64,000 bases of DNA from Deltaproteobacteria bacterium (GTDB lineage: Bacteria; Myxococcota_A; UBA9160; PR03): positions 1 through 64,000 of the forward strand of contig JAPSFT010000003.1 of the NCBI GenBank assembly GCA_035063765.1, given 5' to 3'. The position numbers and the translations under genes are program-made. Numbering within the stretch: the first letter of the stretch is position 1; every line of letters begins with the position of its first letter. A model generated the notes under the pieces. The model searched no databases. It was not told where the DNA came from and saw only the letters and a program-made list of their open reading frames with translations. Positions 57,358-64,000 of the stretch are shown piece by piece.

Positions 57358-58599
57358 CTAGGCGGAGCCGTCACCCCGACCCTTCCCGGCGCCCACCAGG
57401 CTACGCACCTCGTTGCGCAGCCGTTGCAGGAGCCGGCGGGCCCAGACGAACTCGCTGGCGAGGATCGCGAGGCCGGCCGGGATCACGACCAGCGCCGGCC
57501 CCGGGAGCACCACCATCGCGGCGCCGATCACGAGCACCGTGGCGCCGAGCACCAGCACGATCAGCTTGCGGGCGGCGGTCAGGGTCGAGCGCGTGATGGC
57601 GTCGAGGTCGGCCCCCGGCAGGCGCAGCGGCCCCGCCTCGCGGGCCAGGGCCAGCGCGCTCGCCAGCACGCCCACCGCGAGGATCCCGATGATCACCGAC
57701 AGCGAGATCCGGGTCGGGATCGGCTCGTGGTGGGAGAGGATCATCTTCACGCCGACGAAGGCCAGCACGAACACCAGCGAGAGCTTCAGGTAGCGGAACT
57801 TGTCCATCAGCGGCGCGATGGCGAAGTAGAGGCTGCGCAGGCCCAGGATCGCGAAGACGTTCGAGCTGAAGACCAGGAAGGGATCGCGGGTGACGGCGAA
57901 GATCGCCGGGATCGAGTCGACCGCGAAGATCACGTCCGTGCTCTCCACGACCAGCAACACCAGGAACAGCGGGGTGGCTGCACGGCGCCCGTTCCAGTCC
58001 ACGAAGAAGTGCTCCCCGTGGAGCGTGGGGGTCACCGGGTAGAGACGCCGGGCCAGCCGTACCACCGGGCTCTTCTCGGGCTCGACGTTCTCGTGGCCGG
58101 AGAAGAGCATGCGCAGCGCGGTCAGGATCAGGATCCCGCCGAAGACGTAGATGATCCAGTCGAAGCGCGAGATCAGGGCGGCACCGAGTGCGATCATGAT
58201 GCCGCGCATGATCAGCGCGCCCAGGACCCCCCAGAACAGCACCCGGTGCTGGTAGGCCAGCGGAATCTGGAAGTAGTTGAAGATGATCGCGATCACGAAG
58301 ACGTTGTCGAGCGAGAGGCTGTACTCGAGCAGGAAGCCCGTGAAGAACTGGAGCGCCGCGGTACCGCCGTCGAGCGGGTGTCCGACGTGGTGGCCGACAC
58401 CGAACAGGTTGTGCTCGTACAGGAAGTAGACGAGCAGGTTGAAGGCGAGGCCGAGCGAGATGTAGATCACGCTGCGCGTCAGGGCCTCGCCGAAGGTGAT
58501 CGCGTGCGCCTCGCGCTTGAACACGCCGAGGTCGAAGGCGAGCACCACGCCGATCAGGGCGAGGAAGAACAGCCAGGGGACGAGGTCCAGCGGCGACAT
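57358..58599 (-). CDS. TerC-family membrane protein (Alx-like) with C-terminal PGPGW-like module
   Basis: This 413-residue protein starts with TerC core helices. EYSLSLDNVFVIAIIF (near residue 92) and VVESTDVIFAVDSIPAIFAVTRDPF (near residue 223) hold the acidic residues thought to bind metal. Alx-type TerC proteins export manganese. After about residue 340 it gains two more helices with VVLPGPALVVIPAGLAILASEF, the hallmark of small PGPGW membrane proteins, which are normally separate. It starts 54 bp upstream of its neighbour UUP1-7TM and on the same strand, and diverges from cbpA. Confidence 0.85.
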   Translation of the reverse strand: MSPLDLVPWLFFLALIGVVLAFDLGVFKREAHAITFGEALTRSVIYISLGLAFNLLVYFLYEHNLFGVGHHVGHPLDGGTAALQFFTGFLLEYSLSLDNVFVIAIIFNYFQIPLAYQHRVLFWGVLGALIMRGIMIALGAALISRFDWIIYVFGGILILTALRMLFSGHENVEPEKSPVVRLARRLYPVTPTLHGEHFFVDWNGRRAATPLFLVLLVVESTDVIFAVDSIPAIFAVTRDPFLVFSSNVFAILGLRSLYFAIAPLMDKFRYLKLSLVFVLAFVGVKMILSHHEPIPTRISLSVIIGILAVGVLASALALAREAGPLRLPGADLDAITRSTLTAARKLIVLVLGATVLVIGAAMVVLPGPALVVIPAGLAILASEFVWARRLLQRLRNEVRSLVGAGKGRGDGSA

Positions 58600-58674
58600 C
58601 GGCCGGGCAGGTTACCTCGCGCGCCGATGGCTGCGATACCCTCGGGCCGCGGAACCACGATCTGCCCGGGACGC

Positions 58675-58769
58675 GGTCACCAGGAGCACGGTCACCAGGA
58701 GCCCGGTCACCAGGGGCACGGTCACCAGGGGCACGGTCACCAGGGGCGCGGTCACCAGGGGCGCGGTCA
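58675..58769. repeat. 15-bp tandem repeat (minisatellite) upstream of cbpA
   Basis: Six full copies and one partial copy of GGTCACCAGGGGCAC start at 58675, 58690, 58705, 58720, 58735, 58750 and 58765. The array ends about 25 bp before the cbpA ATG, where a shortened form (GGGGCGCGG) appears again. It fills the space where the promoter or leader should be. Confidence 0.9.
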
Positions 58770-58793
58770 TCGACGAGGGGCGCGGCCATCGAG

Positions 58794-59744
58794 ATGGACG
58801 AACAGGACCTGTACGCGACGCTCGGCGTCGATCGCAAGGCGGGCGAGGACGAGATCCGCAAGGCCTATCGCCGGCTCGCCCGGCGGTACCATCCCGACGT
58901 CAACCCCAACGACCAGACGGCCGAGGAGCGCTTCAAGGAGATCTCCTTCGCCTACGACGTCCTCTCCGACCCCGAGAAGCGCGCCCGCTACGACGAGTTC
59001 GGCGTGCAGGGGCTGCAGCCCGGCTTCGACCCCGAGCAGGCGCGCGCGTACAAGCGCTGGTCCGAGGGCGCGCGCCGCTCGCCCTCGCACGAGGCCTTCG
59101 GCGCCGAGGAGGTCGATCTCGACGAGCTGCTGGGCCGGCTCGGCGGCCTCGGGGGGCTCGGCGGTGCGCGGCGCGGGTGGCGGAGCGTTCCGCGCCAGGG
59201 CCGCGACGTCCACGCCGAGGTCGCCGTCGACTTCCTCGACGCCGTGCTCGGCCGGGAGGTGCGGCTCGAGGTGCCGGGCCGCGGCACCCTGCGCGTGCGG
59301 ATCCCGGCCGGCGCGGCGGAGGGCGCCCGCGTGCGCCTCGCCGGCCAGGGCGAGCCCGGCGCCGAGGGGGCCCCGCCGGGCGATCTGTACCTGACCCTGC
59401 GCGTGCGTCCCCACCCCTTCTTCCGGCGCGAGGGCGACGACCTGGCCCTCGACCTGCCGGTCACGCTGCCGGAGCTGGTGCTCGGGGCGTCGGTCGAGGT
59501 TCCGACGCCGGACGGTGTCGCGACGGTGAAGGTCCCGCCGCACGCGCGCCCGGGCCAGCGCCTGCGCCTGCGCGGCAAGGGCGCCGGCCGGCGCGGCGGC
59601 GCGGAGCGCGGCGACCTCTATCTGCACCTGGTCGTGGACCTGCCCGAAGGGCGCGGTGCGGAGCTCGAGGAGATCGCGAAGGGCATGGAGCCGCTCTACG
59701 CCGGCCGCGACCCGCGGGCGGCCCTCAAGGGAGGCCCGCGATGA
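58794..59744 (+). CDS. cbpA: DnaJ-class co-chaperone CbpA
   Basis: This 316-residue protein has a J domain (residues 4-68) with the HPD motif in RRYHPDVNPND. A linker of about 60 residues contains GGLGGLGG, and two C-terminal client-binding beta domains follow (DVHAEVAVDFLDAVLG, GDLYLTLRVRPHPFFRREGDDL, GDLYLHLVVDLP). The zinc-finger region of DnaJ is absent, as in CbpA. It stimulates DnaK ATPase. The ATG shares bases with the repeat-flanking GAG; no strong ribosome-binding site is seen. The stop overlaps the cbpM start. Confidence 0.93.
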   Translation: MDEQDLYATLGVDRKAGEDEIRKAYRRLARRYHPDVNPNDQTAEERFKEISFAYDVLSDPEKRARYDEFGVQGLQPGFDPEQARAYKRWSEGARRSPSHEAFGAEEVDLDELLGRLGGLGGLGGARRGWRSVPRQGRDVHAEVAVDFLDAVLGREVRLEVPGRGTLRVRIPAGAAEGARVRLAGQGEPGAEGAPPGDLYLTLRVRPHPFFRREGDDLALDLPVTLPELVLGASVEVPTPDGVATVKVPPHARPGQRLRLRGKGAGRRGGAERGDLYLHLVVDLPEGRGAELEEIAKGMEPLYAGRDPRAALKGGPR

Positions 59745-60025
59745 CCTCCTACAGCCTGCGCCAGATCTGTGAGCTGCTCGAGCTCGACGAGGGCCTGGCC
59801 GGTGAGCTGGTGCGCGAGGCCGTCCTGGTGGCCGACGCACCGGAGCGCGACCGCTTCTCGCCGTTCATGCTCGAGCGGGCGCGGGTGGCGCGCGAGCTGG
59901 TCCAGGAGCTCGAGGTGAACGTGGCGGGCGCCGCCGTGATCGTGCGCCTGCGCGAGGAGATCGTCGACCTGCGCCGAGCAGCCTCGGAGATCGCGCTCGA
60001 GCTCGAGCGGGTGCGCAGGCGCTAG
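59741..60025 (+). CDS. cbpM: chaperone modulator CbpM-like (MerR-type helix-turn-helix)
   Basis: This 94-residue protein starts SYSLRQICELLELDEGLAGELVREAVL and continues with a helical end (RLREEIVDLRRAASEIALELERVRRR). CbpM binds the J domain of CbpA and lowers its activity. The position directly after cbpA with a four-base overlap and the size both fit. Identity at sequence level is limited, so the call rests mainly on context and the MerR-like fold. Confidence 0.8.
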   Translation: MTSYSLRQICELLELDEGLAGELVREAVLVADAPERDRFSPFMLERARVARELVQELEVNVAGAAVIVRLREEIVDLRRAASEIALELERVRRR

Positions 60026-60104
60026 AGCGCCTCTCGCGGATGCAGGCCGGGCCGGATCGAAGATCCGTGGCGGGCGACGGGAGCATCCGTGGGACGTGCG
60101 CTCG

Positions 60105-61211
60105 TCAGGGATCGTCCTCGTCGTCGCCGCCCGTGGGGTCGCCGAGCCAGCCCCGGTGCCGGAACCAGCCGAGGAGGGCCAGGCCCACGGTGATCATCAC
60201 GATCCACACCACCGGGTAGCCCCACCTCCAGCGCAGCTCCGGCATCCAGTCGAAGTTCATCCCGTAGACCCCGACGATGAAGGTGAGCGGGATGAAGATC
60301 GAGGCCATGATGGTGAGCGTCTTCATCACCTCGCCCAGCCGGTTGCTCACGCTCGACAGGTAGACGTCCATCAATCCGACGGTCAGCTCGCGGTAGCTCT
60401 CGATCGCGTCGAGGACCTGGAGCGAGTGGTCGTGGGCGTCGCGGAAGTAGACGCGCACGCCCTCGCCGAAGGGCGTGCCGTCGCCGCGCAGGATCTGGCT
60501 CAGGGCGTCGCGCTGGCGCCACATCGTACGGTGCAGCGTCATCAGCACCCGGCGCACCGCGTGCAGGCGCACCAGCGTGTCGCGCCCGGGGCGCGCCAGG
60601 ATGTCCTCCTCGAGCGTCTCCAGGAGCTCTCCCAGCGACTCGAGCACCGGGAAGTAGCCGTCGATCACCGCGTCGACGATCGCGTAGGCCAGGTAGTCGG
60701 CACCCATGCGGCGGATCGGGGCGTGCGCGCGCAGCCGCTCGTGCAGCGGCTCGAACAGGTGGTCGCAGGGCTCCTCGAGCACGCTCACCACCCAGTGTGG
60801 GCTCGCCACCACCGAGACCTGGGTCATCTCGACGCCCTCGTCCTCGAGGATCCGCACGTGCTGGGCGATCACGAGGTCGCGCTCGCCGTAGTCGTCGAAC
60901 TTCGGGCGCTGCGGCACGTTGGCGATGTCGGCAACCGCCAGCGGGTGCACCCCGAGCACGTCGCGGATCCAGCCGAGCACGCTGCCGTCACCGAGGCCGA
61001 CCACCTCGATCCAGGTGAGGCCGGGGCTGTCGACCGCCGCCCGCAGCTCCTCGGGCCCGTGGATCTCGCGCTCTTCGAGCCGTTCGGCGTCCCAGATCAC
61101 GGCGCGGATCCGGGTCGGGGGGGCCCCCTCGGGCAGCACGAAGACGCCGGGGTGCGCGCCGGGCGGCGGCCGCCGCGCCGAGAACAGGTTCGCGGTGCCG
61201 GCGATCCTCAT
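60105..61211 (-). CDS. corA: magnesium/cobalt transporter CorA
   Basis: This 368-residue protein has a long N-terminal cytoplasmic domain and two C-terminal membrane helices. The YGMNF signature (near residue 327), between the helices, forms the selectivity filter. The IFIPLTFIVGVYGMNF stretch and a short acidic tail (GGDDEDD) are normal. CorA lets magnesium, cobalt or nickel enter the cytoplasm. The ATG overlaps the stop of the mscS-like gene by four bases, so expression of the two is coupled. Confidence 0.95.
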   Translation of the reverse strand: MRIAGTANLFSARRPPPGAHPGVFVLPEGAPPTRIRAVIWDAERLEEREIHGPEELRAAVDSPGLTWIEVVGLGDGSVLGWIRDVLGVHPLAVADIANVPQRPKFDDYGERDLVIAQHVRILEDEGVEMTQVSVVASPHWVVSVLEEPCDHLFEPLHERLRAHAPIRRMGADYLAYAIVDAVIDGYFPVLESLGELLETLEEDILARPGRDTLVRLHAVRRVLMTLHRTMWRQRDALSQILRGDGTPFGEGVRVYFRDAHDHSLQVLDAIESYRELTVGLMDVYLSSVSNRLGEVMKTLTIMASIFIPLTFIVGVYGMNFDWMPELRWRWGYPVVWIVMITVGLALLGWFRHRGWLGDPTGGDDEDDP

Positions 61212-63556
61212 GCGTGCCCCTGCGGAGGGGAGTGGCCGGGCACGTGGGCAGCGAGGTCGCGCACCGGGTAGGCGATCACGATCCCGCGCCGGCGGAAGGT
61301 CTCGTCGATCGCGTGGCGCAGGCGGCTGCGCACCGCGCGGTCGTCGAGCAGCGGCGAGAGCTTGACGAAGAACTCGGCATGGAAGCGCAGCGAGTCGGCG
61401 GCGAAGTCGTCGAAGACCACGGCCGGGCGCGGGTGCGCGAGGATCTCCGGCTGCGCCGCCATCAACTCGAGCAGCAGCTTCTCGACGTCGCGCGTCGGCG
61501 TCCCGTAGGTGACGCCGACCGTGACCCGCGTGCGGACCACGCCGTCCGACAGCGTCCAGTTCACGACGTTGTTGTCGAGCAGCTTGCTGTTGGGGACGAT
61601 CAGGTAGACGTTGTCGATGGTCCGGATCCGCGTGCTGCGCGGGCCGATCCGCTCCACGCGCCCGGTGTTGTCGGCGTAGACCACCATGTCGCCGACCTTG
61701 ATCGGCCGTTCGATCATCAGGATCAGGCCGCTCACGAAGTTGTTCACCACGGCCTGGCTGCCGAAGGCGATGCCGATCGCGATCGCCCCGCCGGCGACCG
61801 TGAAGGCGGTGAGCGGGATGTTCACGCTGTCGAGCGCGACCAGGAAGAAGAGCGCGACCAGCGCGTAGAAGGCGAGGCTGCGGATGGCGTCGACGGCTCC
61901 TTCGTCGAGGGCGCTGCGCCGGCGCACCAGCGCGGCGAAGCCGCGCGAGAGCAGCCGCGACACCACGATCCCGAGCCCGAAGAGCAGGATCGCGGTCGTC
62001 ACCTTGCCGATCGTGATCGGGTTGTCCTCGACGGCCACGAGCTCCTTCGACCAGACCGAGGCGACCGCCTCGTAGGCGTCCGCGGCGCGGTCGGCGAGCG
62101 TGGCACGCTGCTCGCGCAGGCCGAGCGCGCGGCCCAGGCGCCGGGTCAGGCGCTCGTTCTCGGCGAGCCCCGCGAGCTGCTCGCGTGCCTCCGCGAGCAC
62201 CTGGTCGAGCTCGCGCGCCTGCTCGGCGAGCCAGCGCTGCTCCTCGCCGGGGGCCCCCTCGGCCGGCGCGGCGGCGCGGGCCGCCAGCGCGGTCCGCTCG
62301 CGCTCGACGTCCGCGATCCGGGCTTCGACGAGGCGCCGGTCGCGCTCGTGGTCCGCCTCCAGGCCCGGCAGCTCGCGCGCCCAGGTGCGGAGCTCGTCGC
62401 GCGCCGCCCCGCCCGAGAGCACGCGCCAGCGCTCCTGCCACAGCCGGCGCAGCTCGGCGAGCCGTTCGAGCTCGTCCGCGAGCCGCGCCTCGTGGCGCTT
62501 GGCCACCACGAGTCCGATCCGGCGCGCGTCGAGCTCGGCGAGCAGCGCGGGGCCCGGCTGCGGCTCGGCGTCGGCGCGCTTCTGCACCGCGTCGAGCCGC
62601 CGCTCGGCCGAGCGCACCGCCTGCGCGGCCGCCGGCTGCTCCTCGCGCAGCCGGAGCTCCTGCTGCTCGATCCCCGCGAGCTCCTTGGTGAGCTCGTCCT
62701 CGCCGAGCGCGAGCCGCTCCTCCACGAACGCGATCCGGGCAGCCAGCGCCAGCCCGTTCTTGCGCTCGATCTCGACCTCCTGGCGCGCGGTCGCGAGCGC
62801 GAGCTCCTCGGCCAGCACGCGCTGGCGGGCGATCTCGCTGGCCAGCTCGGTCCGGCGCAGCACGCGCTCGGCCTCGGCGCGGGCCGGGTCGTCGGCGCCG
62901 CTGCCGGCGGCCTCCTTCGCGGCGCGGCGCTCCGCCTCGCGCTTCTCGAGCGTGCGCTTCGCGTCCTCGACGCTCTCCTCCGCGGCGGCCACCGCCGCTC
63001 CGAGCGCCGCCGTGCGCTCGGCCTTCTGGTCGTCGGAGTCGAGGAGCCGGTCGAGCAGGTCGATCGGGAAGGGCGGCTCGGAGCCGACCTCCGCCCCGGG
63101 CCCGTTCGCGAGCTGGCGGTCGAGCGTGGCCAGCACCTCGCCCTGGGTGGCGAGGCGGCGCAGCGCGTCGAGCTGGCGCCCGTAGCTGCGCTCGAGCCGC
63201 TCGAGGAGCATCACCCGCTCGGTGAGGCCGGGCTCCGCGCCGGCCTCGCCGCCCGCCGCGGCGATCCGGGCCGCGAGCGCCTCCCGCTCGGCGCTGACCT
63301 CGCGGCGGCGCGCCTCGATCGTGGCCGGATCGGGCGCCTGGTCCGCTGCCGCGGGCTGCCCTGGCGCCGGCGGTGTCGCCGGCGGCTCGGCCGTGACGAG
63401 CGTCTTCGGGAGCGGGAGCTGCGCCGCCGCGGGCCCGGCGCACACCCCGATCACGGCGCCCGCGGCGAGCAGGCCCGGCCCGGCCAGGCTGGTGAGCAGG
63501 CTGGCGAGCAGGCTGGAGAGCAGGCCGGGGAGCAGGCGGGGGAGCTGCCAGGCCAT
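61208..63556 (-). CDS. large MscS-family mechanosensitive channel with coiled-coil periplasmic domain
   Basis: This 782-residue protein has a signal peptide built of Leu-rich repeats (about residues 4-34). A Glu/Arg/Ala-rich coiled coil of about 430 residues follows (80-500), as in the periplasmic part of MscK/MscM proteins. Several membrane helices come next (about 515-620), and then the MscS pore and beta domain (AFTVAGGAIAIGIAFGSQAVVNNFVSGLILMIERP and VERIGPRSTRIRTIDN). It opens on membrane tension to release solutes. The stop overlaps the corA ATG. The signal peptide region is encoded by a 12-bp tandem repeat. Confidence 0.93.
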   Translation of the reverse strand: MAWQLPRLLPGLLSSLLASLLTSLAGPGLLAAGAVIGVCAGPAAAQLPLPKTLVTAEPPATPPAPGQPAAADQAPDPATIEARRREVSAEREALAARIAAAGGEAGAEPGLTERVMLLERLERSYGRQLDALRRLATQGEVLATLDRQLANGPGAEVGSEPPFPIDLLDRLLDSDDQKAERTAALGAAVAAAEESVEDAKRTLEKREAERRAAKEAAGSGADDPARAEAERVLRRTELASEIARQRVLAEELALATARQEVEIERKNGLALAARIAFVEERLALGEDELTKELAGIEQQELRLREEQPAAAQAVRSAERRLDAVQKRADAEPQPGPALLAELDARRIGLVVAKRHEARLADELERLAELRRLWQERWRVLSGGAARDELRTWARELPGLEADHERDRRLVEARIADVERERTALAARAAAPAEGAPGEEQRWLAEQARELDQVLAEAREQLAGLAENERLTRRLGRALGLREQRATLADRAADAYEAVASVWSKELVAVEDNPITIGKVTTAILLFGLGIVVSRLLSRGFAALVRRRSALDEGAVDAIRSLAFYALVALFFLVALDSVNIPLTAFTVAGGAIAIGIAFGSQAVVNNFVSGLILMIERPIKVGDMVVYADNTGRVERIGPRSTRIRTIDNVYLIVPNSKLLDNNVVNWTLSDGVVRTRVTVGVTYGTPTRDVEKLLLELMAAQPEILAHPRPAVVFDDFAADSLRFHAEFFVKLSPLLDDRAVRSRLRHAIDETFRRRGIVIAYPVRDLAAHVPGHSPPQGHA
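63495..63546 (-). repeat. 12-bp tandem repeat in the mscS-like signal peptide
   Basis: AGCAGG recurs exactly every 12 bp at 63495, 63507, 63519 and 63531, and AGCTG follows at 63543 in the same phase. On the coding strand it yields alternating Leu/Ser/Ala blocks of the signal peptide hydrophobic core. Confidence 0.75.
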
Positions 63557-63593
63557 TGCGCGCCGCGGAAACCGCACGCGCGACGGGGTAGCA

Positions 63594-64000
63594 CTAGGCC
63601 TCTTCGTCCGCCTGCGCGGTGGGCAGGATCGGCCCCTGCAAGGCGCCGGCGTTCGGGCGCACGGCCACCGTGCGCAGCTCGAGCGGCGCCTCGGGCACCG
63701 CGACGTCGCGCACGCCGGCGAGCAGCAGCAGCGCGCCCGCGCGCCCGGCGGTGGAGAGCGCGAAGAGCAGCGCGTAGCCCGCCCGGCCGCCGCCCATGGC
63801 GGCGAAGACCAGGCTGCCGAGCGCCGCGCCCCCGGCGATCGCGAGCGCGTTGGCGAGGTTGTAGATCGTGAGCACGCCGGTGCGTTCCGACGCATGGATG
63901 TGTTCGAAGAAGGAGAGCAGGATGGCGAGCTCGACGGCGCCCCACGCGATGCCGGCGGCGATCTGGATCGCCAGCAGGGCGGGAACCGCATCGCTCGCGA
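63594..64000 (-). CDS. MFS transporter, C-terminal part (cut by window edge)
   Basis: About 135 C-terminal residues are visible; the start is beyond 64000. The segment LLSFFEHIHASERTGVLTIYNLANALA and two to three hydrophobic helices look like the end of a 12-helix major facilitator transporter. After the last helix comes a soluble Val/Pro-rich tail ending QADEEA. The substrate cannot be told. The gene lies 38 bp upstream of the mscS-like gene on the same strand and could share its transcript. Confidence 0.7.
   Translation of the reverse strand, partial: ASDAVPALLAIQIAAGIAWGAVELAILLSFFEHIHASERTGVLTIYNLANALAIAGGAALGSLVFAAMGGGRAGYALLFALSTAGRAGALLLLAGVRDVAVPEAPLELRTVAVRPNAGALQGPILPTAQADEEA

Overview
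The window is very GC-rich, densely coded chromosomal DNA. Genes often start with GTG or TTG, and same-strand neighbours commonly overlap by four bases (ATGA or GTGA). The gene content points to a deltaproteobacterial-type lineage such as Myxococcota or a relative: Myxococcus-type Cys-rich repeats, PEP-CTERM proteins, LVIVD and beta-propeller surface proteins, a sphingosine-1-phosphate-lyase-like enzyme and paired acyl-CoA dehydrogenases. I cannot name a genus. No rRNA, tRNA, CRISPR array, integrase or transposase gene was recognised.

Layout. Positions 1-262 are a 68-bp tandem repeat. From 289 to 10631 lies a surface-glycan gene set: two paralogous APH-fold kinases, a GT1 glycosyltransferase, a Wzx-like flippase, a nucleotidyltransferase-fold protein, a multi-membrane-span protein, a GT2 glycosyltransferase, a UDP-galactopyranose-mutase-like flavoprotein and a small membrane protein related to that flavoprotein's tail. 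From 10643 to 19177 are a lipoprotein, a Nudix hydrolase, an MpaB-like oxygenase, a large secreted beta-propeller/di-haem protein, a frameshifted PEP-CTERM protein, Bcp and an RcnB-like protein. From 19174 to 27028 are an unknown protein, a DprE1/DprE2-like pair, a Cys-repeat/malectin protein, and a lyase plus acyl-CoA ligase pair that may act in sphingoid-lipid breakdown.

From 27415 to 37852 are a glycine-rich RRM protein with a clear terminator, a DUF748 protein, a MarR-led trio, two overlapping PEP-CTERM genes (esterase and LVIVD protein), a GST and a MntA/HepT toxin-antitoxin pair. From 37936 to 44373 the opgGH glucan operon diverges from groESL. From 44483 to 49895 are an aldehyde dehydrogenase, an internally shortened YjbQ gene, a lipoprotein, two adjacent acyl-CoA dehydrogenases and an NnrU-like protein. 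From 49952 to 64000 are a disulfide oxidoreductase with a TVP38 partner, a diadenylate cyclase that appears fused to a YbbR domain, a three-gene peptidase / ATP-grasp / transglutaminase-7TM operon, a TerC-family protein with a PGPGW tail, cbpA-cbpM, overlapping corA-mscS genes, and the 3' end of an MFS transporter.

The points most worth a second look are two palindromic elements (7128-7288 and 18423-18621) that share core motifs but have different ends, the CdaA-YbbR fusion, the amidoligase-type operon with an unexpected HEXXH peptidase, the paralogous two-helix module in the glycan cluster, and the shortened YjbQ.
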